Source of the DNA: Plectrocnemia conspersa
Taxonomy: Eukaryota; Arthropoda; Insecta; Trichoptera; Polycentropodidae
Assembly: GCA_009617715.1 (NCBI GenBank)
Contig: VTFK01000435.1
Span: 124,001 to 188,000 of the forward strand
Length of the DNA: 64,000 bases
Reading direction: 5' to 3'
Shown here: positions 11,312 through 23,285 of the stretch, one piece after another
Position numbering within the stretch: the stretch's first letter is position 1
Layout: each line of letters begins with the position of its first letter
Notes under the pieces: model-generated
What the model was told of the DNA's origin: nothing
The model's input: only the letters and a program-made list of their open reading frames with translations
Database searches by the model: none
Made by a program: the position numbers and the translations under genes

Positions 11312-14300
11312 ACGCCCATCTTTCTTGTCATCTTCGAAGTCCTTTCGATCATTTTAAAAATATTTGTACCCTATTAAACTCAAGGATAAAATTGCAACAC
11401 CTCACTACATATGATTCCATTTTTAACTATGCATTATTGGCTGTCAAACACAAACTTCGCGTCCAATATAGCTGACATTTATATATTTTTTCATTTTATA
11501 ATTGTTATATAATATTATTTTATCGCATCATACATTCTTAGCAAACATAAACACCATTTAAATAATATGATCTATTATAAAATATATATTATTTTAATTG
11601 CAATAGAAATACTTATATTGAGATAAAAGTAAAAAAGCACATGACTTTAAACACTTAATGTAGTCCTTTTGCGAAAATCATTACTGGCTTGTAACTCATT
11701 AAAACGTTCTGTCTAAGTGCTATACCGCTCGTTTTTTATTACTACTTTTTACCTTATGAATTTAGCATTACACATTTGCCTGATTTCTATTGAAATATTC
11801 TATATCATGCTTAATTACTACTGTACACTATTTTTAAAATAATTATTATCCTTTAATCAGTGTATGTGGTTTTGCCTAATTATTTATATAGTAGAACTCA
11901 AATCAACTCTTATAAGTTGTATCGGGTCTGATATATTAGATAATATGACATGTGACGTCAATCGCAGAGAAACGCATAATTATCGGAATAATATACGCTC
12001 TCCCTTTCATATCGCGACGGCCGCGCTCCAACGCACATACGCAAAGTATATACTGATACATTTACTGCCAGAAAATGTAGGGCGACACATTGTAAAAATT
12101 TGTTTACACGAATTATCATTTGAACATTGCGAATTATAATTTCAGATTCGCGCTTTGATTTAATTACGGACGGCGATTATTCGCAATTCTGCTCAAATGG
12201 GGATATTTGCATATTTGCCACGAGAGGCGCCAGAGCCGTTTTGACTTCCTGTGCCGCCGGCGACGAAATTAAGCGGCGTCTATTTGTTTAATTTTAATAA
12301 TTGAAGTGCGGCTCGACTGTTTCTGTTTAAGTGTTTTTTTAATTCACTCCACTACGGTTGTAATTATTTCGCGAGAGCATTTCATTCGTAAGCTGATGAG
12401 AATTAACAGTCGATTTAAAAAGCATTAGTATTTATAATTCTAGATTAAAGTGATATTACAGTTAAAGTTAAAAAATGTCCAATTATAAAGTTCTTTAATT
12501 TTATTTACTATATATAGTGAGAATGCCTTATTTTAAAATAACGTAAAAAGTAATTTTAATTTCGCTAGGATTGTTTAAAGCAATGTGCTAGTTCTCAACG
12601 CACGAGAATATTTAAGTTTAAGGATTTCATGAATTTGGATACAATTAATTGATTAATAAGTTCGCTATCGCTACACAAGTACGACAAAAAGGCTTTCACT
12701 TTTATTAAGTTCCAACTGTGCTAAAATTGACAGTTATACGATATTCTTTTGAATCACGTTTATTATACAGACTGCTTTATTTTAGGTCCAATTTCGCGAT
12801 AATAAAAATGCGATGTCTTATCAAACTTTACTTTTTTTATAATTTACTCAAGTTCGCGAAAATAATAATTTTCTTTACGGCAGTCATGGGAGCGAAGCCG
12901 CCACGTAACGACGTTAGTAAATAGGAGCGCGTTTCCTGTCTTCGCAACTGTCTTAGCGCGATTCTAGCGTCGTAAAACCATTAACAAGGCGTCGTCGAAT
13001 AGGTTGGCAACACAGTAAAAGCCTTATCGTTTTAAAAACGGCGTCGGTTTTCGATAAACGACGCCCGGGGCGACGGAAAAGTCCACGCTGTATGGAGCAA
13101 GGAATTTATCGCCTATACATTATTTATATATTATATGTATATCCAACGCGTGCCATTTGGAAAATATTCAAAATGAAATGTTGAATTGCCATGTTATTTA
13201 CACAGTTGTCATCTTTATCAAGCTTAATGTGAGCTACGATTATTATATAAAGACGCGTGTGGTATGATTAGTAAGCTATTATTTGAAGCAAAGAGATCCT
13301 ATTTGAAGTTCTAACGTTCTTGGTTCGAGACGAAGGTCTTGGAAGGCGCAGTTATAGCAGCTCAGGTTCTGGGAGCAGCTCGGTGACTGCAAAAGGAGAG
13401 AGGTTCTGAGAGATAAGTTCTCTAGAGGCGTGATTATTTCTGAAGGGCTCGATCCGTCAAGGGGGAGCCCCGGAGGCGGGACCGCTGCAGATTTTGAGAT
13501 ACGGTGAACACTTGAGTGAATTAAATGACCATTCTTAAAAATTACTTAAAAATGAAAAGATGAATTTGAATTGTAACGGTCGCGTTTTAATTGTTGGTAC
13601 TTAAAAATGTGTATTGAATAATATTTTCGTAACTTTATTTTGTGTTCGTATATTTTTCAAATTAAAATTAGCGCATATATGTTCCGTCAAACTATTAAGT
13701 TGATAAGTTGTCAAGAGATTTTCATTAATCATTTTATTAACCAAATATTCTTTTAAACGCATAAGTATTATATTGTTATAATATCTTACTAAATGATGAT
13801 AATAAACTGATGGGATGAAAACTAATAGCAATTGTAACATTTTTATCGTTTTTTTTATGGAATGAATTATAGTGGGTTTCCAAATTCCTTGAAAAAACCC
13901 AAAAGATAATCAGTCGGTAAATGTTTGTTCTGCAAATATTGCAAATTCCAGAAAGGTTCAACGTGTTATCTAATTTTTCAATTCCAGGATTATTTTTCAA
14001 GTTTTTAACGACCCGTTGGCACATTTTTCCAATTGAATCCTTATATACCTCAGATGCTTCTATTTTTATTTATTTTTATAATTTTTAGTAAGTTCGTATG
14101 ATACAGAAAAAGCGTCTGATAACATTTTTATCTTGCCCTGATCCGTGTCAGCTATGATTTTTAAAGTTTCTAACCGTAGAATGTGTTTATTTTTAAGCTG
14201 TTTAGATATTTTCCATAATGAAATATCTACTGGTTTTATCTTTATAATTTAAGCTGTAACAGTCGAGGATGAACTTGTTTTGTATTTGAATTTAGTGGTA

Positions 14301-15010
14301 GGAAGCAGGAATATTGCGCCTTCGGATAAAGTCTTTACTGATAATACTGCCTTCGAGTATTATCTATAATGGACGTGATTTATATATTTTTTGGTTGAAA
14401 TTCATTTGCCTAAGAGTATTTGACAGCAACTTATTCCACTTTGATTATTTTCAGAATACTAATTTTTTTTCTAAAGATTTATCTGTGATAAGGAATTTTA
14501 TTATCCGTAAAATTTAAGGGCATTTTTTATCTTTAAGTAAACTTAACTGCTGTTTCACGTGATACGTTTATTAACATTTATGGCTATTTTGGTGAACTTA
14601 TTTCTTGTCGTATGATTTTGTTTAACTTAACATAGTGATTATTTGCTAAACATAAACTGATGATGGCCTCCATTTATTTTCTTACAGTTTTACAGACAAT
14701 AGTTAAAGTCTTATTTAAGATAATTTAAAATCTTTGAAATGTAAAATTTGTGTTGCATATAGTGGTTACAAGTAATTCCATTTTTTAAGTGAAGTTATCG
14801 ACAACACTGTTTTATAAAAAATATTTGTGTTTTTAAAATCATATTTTGTACTAAATAAAAATTATTCTATATATACATATAGTAAATTAAAATTTTATAT
14901 AGATTAGTATTTTTATTATATATTTTTTAAAAATGCTGATTTTGCCAAAAAAATACGCAATTTAATTTTTATAATTTAAAACAAACATTTTTTTTAATAA
15001 TAATTACATA
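11312..15010. other. Gene-free DNA with GC-richer islands
   Basis: No gene recognised. Three islands stand out against the AT-rich background: 12130-12320, 12880-13110 and 13290-13510. They contain CpG, homeodomain-like TAATTA/TTTAAT words and no long conserved reading frame, so they are candidates for regulatory DNA or for old insertions. The island at 13290-13510 has a run of repeated GGTTCTG/AGTTCT words and an LTR-leader-like look, without detectable terminal repeats. The remainder is AT-rich. Confidence 0.4.
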
Positions 15011-15014
15011 TTAT

Positions 15015-15350
15015 AAAAAAATGGTATGCCACTACCTAGAAACGCGGTATTTAAGGGTAGGGCGCAAGTCTGGTGTGTAGGCTGGCCTATTCTCTGTGGA
15101 TGCAGCTCTACACTCCGACACGTCTCTGGGGGTGCCGATGGTGGGCCCGTCGCGTCGGTCTCGACTTTGGTTCATCTGTGGGGTTGAAGCTTTTTGTGAA
15201 GGGAAAGTTCTCAACGTTGAACCCCTCTATTGTGCAATGTTACCACCTTCTTAAGCAACGATTAAACTATTCTGCTCGACCGTGGCTTAAATCCGATATT
15301 TGCCTGATGAAGGGAAGAGAGTTTTTGGACCTTAAACATAGATTTGGATG
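15015..15350 (+). pseudogene. Coding-like relic of unknown identity
   Basis: This stretch is less AT-rich than its surroundings. It is open from about 15073 to a TGA at 15349-15351, with coding-like codon use in the second half (KGKFSTLNPSIVQCYHLL, then RPWLKSDICLMKGREF). A neighbouring frame reads coding-like over 15080-15160 (FSVDAALHSDTSLGVPMVGP), so a frameshift near 15160-15180 may join two parts of one old frame. I do not recognise the protein. A degraded transposon or retrocopy is the simplest explanation. Confidence 0.3.
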
Positions 15351-17147
15351 ACTCATTAAAATTGTAATCCGCTCTTTTCTGGAAAGTTGTTTTTATATGA
15401 TTTATAGAAGGGGTTTTGCATATCACAACGATAGGAAAAAGCTCTGAGTAATATTTCGCATTGTTCTTTTTTACTTACCGACATTTTGTTTTATGTTCTT
15501 GCATTGCAATCTCACACATTTTTTTAAAATATCTAAATAAAAAATTAAATATACAGATAATTGTTACATTTACACGGCAATAATGTTAACAAGTTTTTTA
15601 TTCACAGACTCATCTAAAATATGTATGCTTTATAAATTTTCTATGCTTGTCTTCAAATGTTGGTATTATATCCCATAGTTTTGCCAATACATACATATTA
15701 CAACAAATGTTCAAGGCAGTCATTAAATACATACATTTTAATAAATCTTTCCACATAATGTTCCATTACTACATTGATACACCATCACAAGAAGAGTAGT
15801 AAATAAAATTAAATCTGTTGACTCAGTGTATATATTTATATTTGAAATGAAATTTAACTATTGGATAGGGAAGATAAGTTATTTATTATTTGATAGTCTG
15901 GTTTACGTACTTGCCCAAGGGTATGGATAATTCGAGTTGCGCCAGTGGTTCTTAATTAGACTTCTCGAATTAAAAACACCATTCCTCGCATACGTCGTAT
16001 CCCAGGGGTAGCAACCCACATTTCCCCATCGACGCGCCACTATACAGTTTCAAAGCGTAGCGTCGAACCAATTTGTCGCGGAAACATTTGAGAAGGGTCG
16101 ATATATATGTATATCGTACATCGATATGGCCATGAGAGGCATGTCATGGCACAGGGGTATCTAATGCGGTTGCCGATAGCTGTTTCTCTTGTCGTCGCCT
16201 TGTTTACTGGCAGTCACTCAGTCACCCTATTAGCGGGGATCCTATGACTTCGCACGTACTATGACGACCGTGGTGTGCCCCCTATTAAACACTAATATCA
16301 TCTGGAGCCGTGCAAACATCCATATAAAGCGTGCGAAGAGGCCCTAAGCGGATACCGTACGGATTTTACGATCTGTTTGAGAGCTTTGATATTCCAGTGC
16401 CCAAAGTGTTGATGGTAGTAGGAGGTTTTTTCTAGGCAGTGCAAACAACGATATTCTTGGTTTATGTTTAAACGTTTTGTTGTTTACTATCCGGTTAGTT
16501 GTAAAATAGAAGCTTTATTTGAAAAATAATATAAGATTCGATTTTCATAATTAAATACAATAAATTTTAAACTGAGCTAACTAATATTTTTAGCAGTTAT
16601 TTGTCTTTACCGTTGTTGTAACAAAATTGACTTTGTAAATAACATTGTCCAATGGTGTTTTTAGTGACAGCTCACGTTCAAGTCGTTGGATTTCAGTGTT
16701 GGAATAATGAAAGTCGGCCGGTGGGAATTTACTTAATGCGCCTGTCGATTCACTAATGATTTATGCCTATCTTGGTACTGGTTAGTGATCCACAGAATCT
16801 TTTAAAACAATACCATTTAGTGGTTTTTGTTAGGATCATTTTTTTACAGTGAAATATTAAATTTATTAATTTCTAATAACTGTATTTTTATACTTAGAAA
16901 TTATTGAAGTAACTATGTTCCGTTTCAGTTTGACGCGAAATCTTTAGCTCTATGTGCTCCATTGTTTAAGATCATTTTTTTTATTTTACATAATTCCCTT
17001 GTGTAAGAAATAACTCATTTTGCGGTTAAAATTTTATACATTGAAATTATATACGTATGCATTTAAAAAAATATATATTGGTAATTGTTTTAAGATATAT
17101 TTTTTTTTGGATATCGTTTGTATTATTATTAATTAATTCAATTAATT
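15351..17147. other. Gene-free DNA with a GC-rich island
   Basis: AT-rich except 15960-16440, which is CpG-containing and much richer in G and C, with no open frame of note. The island holds ATCGATATGG-type words and a TATAAAG at 16323. It could be a regulatory element or an unrecognised insertion. The rest shows nothing. Confidence 0.4.
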
Positions 17148-17149
17148 AT

Positions 17150-18245
17150 ATCAATTCGTCAAGTATAATAACTCTTTTTCAGAACGATATAAGACCCCTA
17201 CTGGAGTACCTCAAGGATCCCAGGGTTTTCTGAAGATCTTATAAATCTATTCTCAAATTACTTGACCAATAGATATCAATTCGTCAAATATAATAATAAT
17301 TCAGAACGATATAAGACCCCTACTGGAGTACCTCAAGGATCCATTTGGGTCCATTGTTGTTTTATTGTTCATTATGACATGCAGCAATGACATTCAGAAA
17401 ATTTACTTGAAAATACAAGAAAATGCATTTGATTTCTGATTCCCTCGACCTACAGGAGGATCTCAACTCTATATGGAAATGGGCTTGCTATAACCAATTG
17501 CCTTTCAGTGTAAAGAAATGTCACACAATTTCATTTTCAAGGTCGTTAACGCCGGTAAAATATTCATACCTATCTAGGCGGATATTTTCTGGAAAGGTTT
17601 TCTTCAACTAAGGATTTAGGAGTGACTTTCGAAGAACGTTGGAAATTTAGCCAGCACATTGCAGAGACTCATAGCAAATCCTTAAAATGCTCGGTTTTAT
17701 CTTGAGAAATGCGCGTTACTTCAGGAATATTTTAGTATTGCGCACTCTTTATGATACTCTAGTCCGCAGCATACTAGAAACTAGCTCCATCATTTGGATC
17801 CCAGGCGTAATGAATCAATGTAATGAATTGAAGCTGGAAAAAAAGTACAACGTAAATTTCTTCGATATTTATACTTGAAGGAATACGGGTATTATCCGTT
17901 CTTGTTTCCCAGTGCTTTTATTTTGGGAGCCCTGGGATACGTTTCTTTTTGTCGACTCGCAGAAGTGTTTATGTAATTAAACACTTCTGGAAATTGCTCA
18001 AGGGCATCGTAGACAATCCTTCAGTGCTCGAGCAGCTTCAAATGTGGGCTCCTGAAGGTGGTTATAGTTCTCGGTCGCGTCCACTATTCTTGCCTGTTAA
18101 GTCTAGAACTGGAGCACTTGCCAACTCTTCTCTGGCCAAGGCTATTTATCTGCTCAATTCTGTCCATAGTAATATTGACATTTTCTCTGGCACATATGGA
18201 GTTTTGGTTCAGTTCGTATGGGACAATGCACACCTGTTGAGGTGA
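17150..18245 (+). pseudogene. Reverse transcriptase pseudogene, copy 2
   Basis: Frames are broken but readable. TGVPQGS (RT block B) occurs twice because of the 5' duplication. After the deletion, DSLDLQEDLNSIWKWACYNQLP (17423 on) is in frame, and the C-terminal region SRRSVYVIKHFWKLL-like is open from 17949 to a TGA at 18243-18245. The catalytic YADD of block C is missing. The open C-terminal stretch is 98 codons and close to copy 1, with differences such as Gly for Arg at RTGALAN. It is not functional. Confidence 0.85.
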
Positions 18246-18309
18246 TTTGTGTCTGTTGTTTTGTCTTGTTTATATTTGTATGTATTATGATGTATTTGTA
18301 CTTTTGACT

Positions 18310-18345
18310 ATCGTGACGCATTGGGTTTGCCTGTCAGGTCACGAT
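18310..18345 (+). other. 3'-end stem-loop of jockey-type copy 2
   Basis: ATCGTGAC (18310-18317) pairs with GTCACGAT (18338-18345). The outer GACT/GGTT bases add further pairs, including wobbles. It sits at the same place relative to the AATA tail as in copy 1. Confidence 0.7.
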
Positions 18346-18413
18346 GGTTATAATTTTAATAAATAAATAAATAAATTATATTTTATTTTATTTTATTTTT
18401 TCGATTAAATTAA

Positions 18414-18457
18414 GACCATCGTGGCCTAACAGGTTAACCCAATGCGCCACGATGGTC
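18414..18457 (-). other. 3'-end stem-loop of jockey-type copy 3
   Basis: Perfect 12-bp stem, GACCATCGTGGC with GCCACGATGGTC, 20-nt loop. Relative to copies 1 and 2 an A-T pair has become G-C on both sides, a compensatory change. Confidence 0.75.
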
Positions 18458-18653
18458 GAAAGCAAATTATAAATTTATAAAACATAAAAAACGTATATAT
18501 ATAAATAAATATAACAATACTTAAACATAACAAAAAAAAATATAAAATATTAAAATTAAAAGATATAAACCGGATCAGATCCTCGTAGCTAACATTAAAT
18601 AAATCAATTTTCAATGCCAGCGTATTAAGGAGCCGTATGGCCACAGCTATAGG

Positions 18654-18895
18654 CTAGTTGGCAAGTGCGGATGTCCTAGCCCTAACTGCCATCAAAAGAG
18701 GTCTCGATCGTGATTCTCGAAAATGTTCCGGTACCCAAAACTGGAATTCCTCGAGAATAGCTGGATTGTCGACAGCACCTTTTAGTAGTTTGAAAAAATG
18801 CTTAGCGACATACAGCTTTCTGCGAGAATTCAGCGAATCATATCCCAACGCTCCTAAAAGAAAGGCGCTGGGATATAAGAAATATATACAAGATT
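18654..18895 (-). pseudogene. RT C-terminal pseudogene fragment, copy 3
   Basis: Reads FLYPSAFLLGALGYDSLNSR, followed by KLYVAKHFFKLLKGAVDNPA, to a stop at 18654. This parallels copy 1/2 FLFPSAFILGALGCVSLSTR and SVYVIKHFWKLLKGIVDNPS. The frame stops at ALAN, where copies 1 and 2 continue for about 35 residues, so the end of the protein is lost. It is a dead 5'-truncated fragment. Confidence 0.82.
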
Positions 18896-18899
18896 AAGT

Positions 18900-20399
18900 C
18901 TGGCATTTAGTGCTTGTATAATTTAACGTTGTTATTGTAATTGCCCGAAATATTTTTTGGTATTAAAATGTTTTTAAAGATACATATAAAACTGTATATT
19001 GTATATTCATTTTATGGATTTATTTTAAATGACTGACAATTTAGAAAATAATAGTGATAGTAGTGTTACTATATATTAAAATGATGATTTATATATTATA
19101 GTTAACGTGCTATTTCTATTAAATATTGGTCTAAGGCTTAGACTCTAAGGGCTGCAATGGTGGCAAACTCTTCAGATAGAAAGTTCCAAAATATGTTTAT
19201 TAAATTTAAGCGTGGAGATCGATGTAATCTCTGGTATTTAACGCTCGTTTTCCAATTGCCGTTACTGCCCTGTTCATTTTGGTGAGGTAATGGCAGAGTT
19301 TGTATACGTTTTGTGAAAATAGTTTATTGAATTTACCATATGTTTGTAATTTTTGCGATTGGTTTAAGTCCATAAGCACTTGTTAAAATAGTTGTTTCGT
19401 ATTTTTTTATTTTTGATATATTAATATACAAGATAAAGAGAAATCACCCAAGCATTCTTTTTAATAATATTAATTATTGATCTAATAAAAGCAAGAGCAC
19501 ACATAAAAAACATGGTTTATTTTACTGTAAATTATTACTATTATTAATAATAGTATTTATTATTCTTTGCGGTCAAAGCTTGCTCAATGCGACACTTAGC
19601 AGTGCACTCGTAGGCAATTACGTATGCATATGTGTCTTTTATGAGTTTTTAAGTCGAGTTTAAACCGCGCAAATAGTATGGCAGCTCGGGTGTTAAAATG
19701 GCCCTTGAAGGTGTTTAAAATACGGTACTTGCGGCCACTAGAAACGCTTTTATGGAAATGATAATTTTTCACACGCGATAAAGATTAAGAGCGGCTCGGT
19801 AAACTTGCTCTTTGTCTCTAGTGTCGTAATTAGCCAGAGGTAAAGGCGGGCTTTGTAGCACCGTTGAATGCCGCAGACTCGGCGAGTAAAAATCGATAGA
19901 GTTCATTATATAAAAGACGAGAGATCAAAGCGATTGCTTAATGATAAAATTCATAATAATTTCAAGCGGCGCCAGCAGATTTCTACAATAGATTATCATC
20001 AATTCAATATTTATTCTTCAAATTATGTTTTGAGCTACAGGGTGTAACGTGAAAAAAAAGACATCTGTAATTTTTACAGTTGAAACTTTATGTTGCATAT
20101 ATTATATAGCATACAATTAATTTAAACTGTAGTTCAAAATCTTTAATCTTAAATGTCTTATATACAAAATATTGCGAGATATTGTTCTTCTCTGCACACG
20201 TCTGAAAAGATGAATTTAGTTTTAATTTGATATTTTAAAGTATATATATAATAATTCAATAAGATAAAAAATATTTTTTAATGAGATATTTTTGGGTCTT
20301 AAGGCCAAATGGGTGTGATTTTGCAGACAAATAAACGCAAAAAAATCTGGCAATAATTTTTTTTATAAACATATTATGTGTATGTATGTTAATGTCGGT
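18900..20399. other. Gene-free DNA
   Basis: AT-rich with a mildly GC-richer part at 19600-19990. No gene, element terminus or structured RNA recognised. Confidence 0.5.
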
Positions 20400-20720
20400 A
20401 TTAGACGGCCATGTTTAAATGGCAGGTTTTGGAAGTCGGTGAGTCGCTGGCATGTCGAGTTGTATTTTTGTCGACTGTGATATCTGTAGAATATCTGCGA
20501 TCTATCACGATGTCTCATGTCGATGCAGTTGCCAGGCTCGTCTTTGCTTCTGTATGACTCCGTAGCGTCTCAATGTCATTTCCCTTCTTTGATTATGTGT
20601 CAGATGCTTTATAATGCTGTTTCTCTAACGTTTGTTGGTATCGTTTATTTGTATCACTTCTTGGGCACACCTCCCGAAATGTGTGCACGCCTTAAATAAA
20701 CGGTCCAGGTGGTCGCTTAT
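20400..20720 (+). repeat. Dispersed repeat family R3, copy 2
   Basis: Shares TTGTCGACT, TGTCGATGCAGTT and TGCTTTATAATG, in the same order, with 9600-9840, over a longer and diverged segment. It is non-coding and the class is unknown. Confidence 0.45.
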
Positions 20721-22569
20721 GGTAGAATATTAATAGTATTATGCGCAGAGTATATTGTACAGATGTGCTTTTAAATGGTCCATGCATTTTTTTCAATTAA
20801 AAACGTAATTATTTGGTACCGAGATCTCTCTTTCATTGTTGTGAATATATAAAATATACAATAGAGATGAAATAAACTTTCTTTTCGTTTGCTTAAACAG
20901 TTAAGAGTAATTTTTAAATTAATTATGCAAGTGAGTATCAAAAGTAAAAAATAGATACGCCGCATATCAGGGATGTAAGGTATATTGTTACTTAACCTTA
21001 CTTATTTTCCACATCAAGATTAAGAAGTACAACATCGAAAAGCATCAAATACAATTAACCATTTAATACATCACCCGCGACAAACAAAACACCGCACGAT
21101 TTCCATAACCAATCAATCAAAAATTACAACTCGGGCTACAAATAATTATTTTACGCTCGGTCGTATTATCGTTTCGGCTCGCGTGCCACCGACATTTTCC
21201 GAATTATTTGCATAGCGTATATTTTAAATGCCTGTCATATTTGGACCGTTAAAGGACCAATTGATAGCCAAAACCGCGGTTGAGCCCACGGACGAAATAG
21301 CGCGGAATTTCACGCTTGTTTAGCCGTTGCACAGAGAGAAAGAGAGAGGGTAGGGGCTAAACCAGGAATTTCTCCGGCTCGCGTGTATTAGCGGAATGTA
21401 ACCGGAACCCGGAGTCGGGGACTCGAACCCGTAGCAGGAAGTAATAAAGGCAAATGAATATGCAAAGTTTTATACGGTGCACGGCCACCGCGGAAGCACT
21501 CGAAAATGGACCGAAAAAAATAATATTGTAATATCCAACCACCGCGCCGCCACTGGATAATAGTTATTTTTTTATTTATTTTTTAGAACGTTTCCATAAT
21601 TCACACACGTAACGAGCCGCACATACGTATTCCGTAATAACTGGGTCGGTTGTTGTTTCGCGTTTTTTTTCACTTTAATGGAAAGACGTAAAACTTGTAT
21701 CGTTGGATGTAAATGCAAATTTGAACGTGTAAGTAAATGTTGTACAAGATTAAACATGTCTGAGACATTTTTTATAAAAGGTTTTTTAAGTTAACATTTT
21801 TTTTGTTAGTCAAATTAAAACCTTACATATTTTTTACCATTAATTTTTTTGGGGGTTTTTCAACCACCTGCACAATTTGTTATTATTTAAATGTCGTTCT
21901 AACGACCATTTCGAACAAACAAAAAAGAGAGTGAGCCACACACTTTATTCACAACTATAGAAAATAGATTTAATTTATTGCGTTAATAATTGAAATATTG
22001 CACGTACCACCCCAAAGCACATCCGTCCCGTGTAATTACAACTAAAAAACTACTCTTTATTTGGAAAGTACGCGCGCTAGCCAATTCATCAAAATAGTGT
22101 TTTGTTGAAAAGGCATGAAACATTTATTTACTTTTGATAGTGAATTTGAGTCTTATCTCCAGTAGCATCTATTCTTAGAACGCTTACTGGTTTTTTCAAC
22201 CATAAATATAATATACGATCTGGTGTGCCGAACTATGATTTATATCCAGAGGTGTGGCTATTTAATTTACTGTTATTCAATCATATTCCTTAAACTGCTG
22301 CCATGCTACAACTCATTATGCATAAACATATCAAAGTATGATACATTAATGACGCATTTATAGGAACGTTTTAGTCCACTTGTATACTTTATGTAATGAC
22401 AGACATGCATCACCATACTGAACTTTAATTCGTTTATAAATAAATATGTTTTACCAGTTAAATTATCAAAATATAAACCACAAAAAAATCCTAATTTGGT
22501 ACATGTTACAGGTGCAAACATCACCAAAGCAAATTATCAAAATCAAATTTTTACCTCTAAAACATGCTA
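20721..22569. other. Gene-free DNA with a GC-richer island
   Basis: The island at about 21060-21560 has frequent CpG and homeodomain-like TAATTA/ATTATTTGC words. A minus-strand GGGTTCGAGTCCC near 21419-21431 looks like a tRNA T-loop, but no cloverleaf can be built. A G/A-rich stretch lies at 21330-21356. The rest is AT-rich with nothing recognised. Confidence 0.4.
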
Positions 22570-22672
22570 TGCTTTTATTAGGTCATTTTGTTTAGGCTAG
22601 GTTTGGACTTGGACAGGAAATGAACGTTTTGCAGCTGTCAAATTGTGTTTTATAGGCATTTTAGAGCAGCAT
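22570..22672 (-). repeat. Dispersed repeat family R1, copy c (inverted)
   Basis: The reverse complement of this segment matches 838-930 and 61970-62040. Landmarks on the plus strand are AGGTTTGGACTTGGACAG, TGAACGTTTTGCAGCTG and TTTTATAGGCATTTTA. It shows that the family end including the AAACCTAACC-like segment is part of the repeat. Confidence 0.6.
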
Positions 22673-22919
22673 TAATTTCCTATCATTCAAATTATATTTT
22701 TGCTTTTGAGTATAATTTAACGCATTTTTTCAGGGGACAGATTTAGCTTGTGCATCTCATACTTAGGTATGACTTTATTTAAAATATAAGGGCTTAATGT
22801 CTTAATTATTCTGCATCGATTTTTGATTTTTAATGTTTGAGAACCATAGGGGTGTGACTTCGTAACCAGCGAGTCGTATGCTAGAATCTAGTTGAAATTG
22901 TATTAGATTATATTACAAT

Positions 22920-23285
22920 TGTGACAGACGATAAATGGCGAGATGTTTAATCCGAGCGGTGGCAGAAAAGCTGGCGCAGGGATAATGTCGGACAGCGAAA
23001 GTTGATCCCTCTGGTGCTCGTATGGAAGAGTTCTTCTCGGGATGTAAGCGTCTATGACAGTATGTTGTCCGCGGGCGGCAGGCATCTGCTTGTCTCTTCA
23101 AGTGGCTGCTTGTGACTGCCTTCTCCTCATCAGAGTCCAGACTTAAGTATCCATAGCTGCAAAGCTTGCTGACCAATCGCAATTATAGACCGATCATCCA
23201 GCCAATCGCTGCAGTCGCCTCTTAGAGCATCGAAATATGTATAGGTTTCGCAACAAAGAAATGTTATTTCAATAACAAAGAATAT
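22920..23285 (+). repeat. Dispersed repeat family R2, copy A
   Basis: Matches 25215-25715 in the same orientation. The best-conserved core is 23113-23234, with GTGACTGCC, CTCCTCAT, GCTGACCAATC, GATCATCCAGCCAATCGCTG. Two CCAAT words give it a promoter-like look, as in an LTR. The right end is marked by AACAAAGAAATGTTATTTC. A pair of degenerate LTRs of an erased retrotransposon is possible, but no TG...CA ends or coding remnant is seen between them. Confidence 0.6.

Larger units (their letters stand above)
17148..18375 (+). mobile_element. Jockey-superfamily non-LTR retrotransposon, rearranged (copy 2)
   Basis: Closely matches copy 1 (1192-3164) from its RT region to its 3' end, including the 3' hairpin and an AATA tail at 18357-18375. 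The 5' end is unusual. A block corresponding to copy 1 positions about 1960-2027 occurs at 17148-17219, then the sequence jumps back and repeats the same block at about 17272-17341. A deletion at about 17371-17410 removes the YADD-encoding segment. Copy 2 keeps the Trp codon that is a stop in copy 1. Confidence 0.88.
18379..18895 (-). mobile_element. Jockey-superfamily element, diverged 3' fragment (copy 3)
   Basis: Minus-strand insert lying tail to tail with copy 2; only a few bases separate their tails. Its 3' tail is TAAAA-type (plus strand TTTTATTTTATTTTATTTTT), unlike the AATA tail of copies 1 and 2. Only the last part of the RT gene and the 3' UTR are present. The 3' hairpin at 18414-18457 is a perfect 12-bp stem. 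It represents a related but different subfamily. Confidence 0.82.

Noticed and set aside
21415..21440. tRNA-like T-loop GGGTTCGAGTCCC on the minus strand
   Set aside because: No acceptor, D or anticodon stems can be formed around it.
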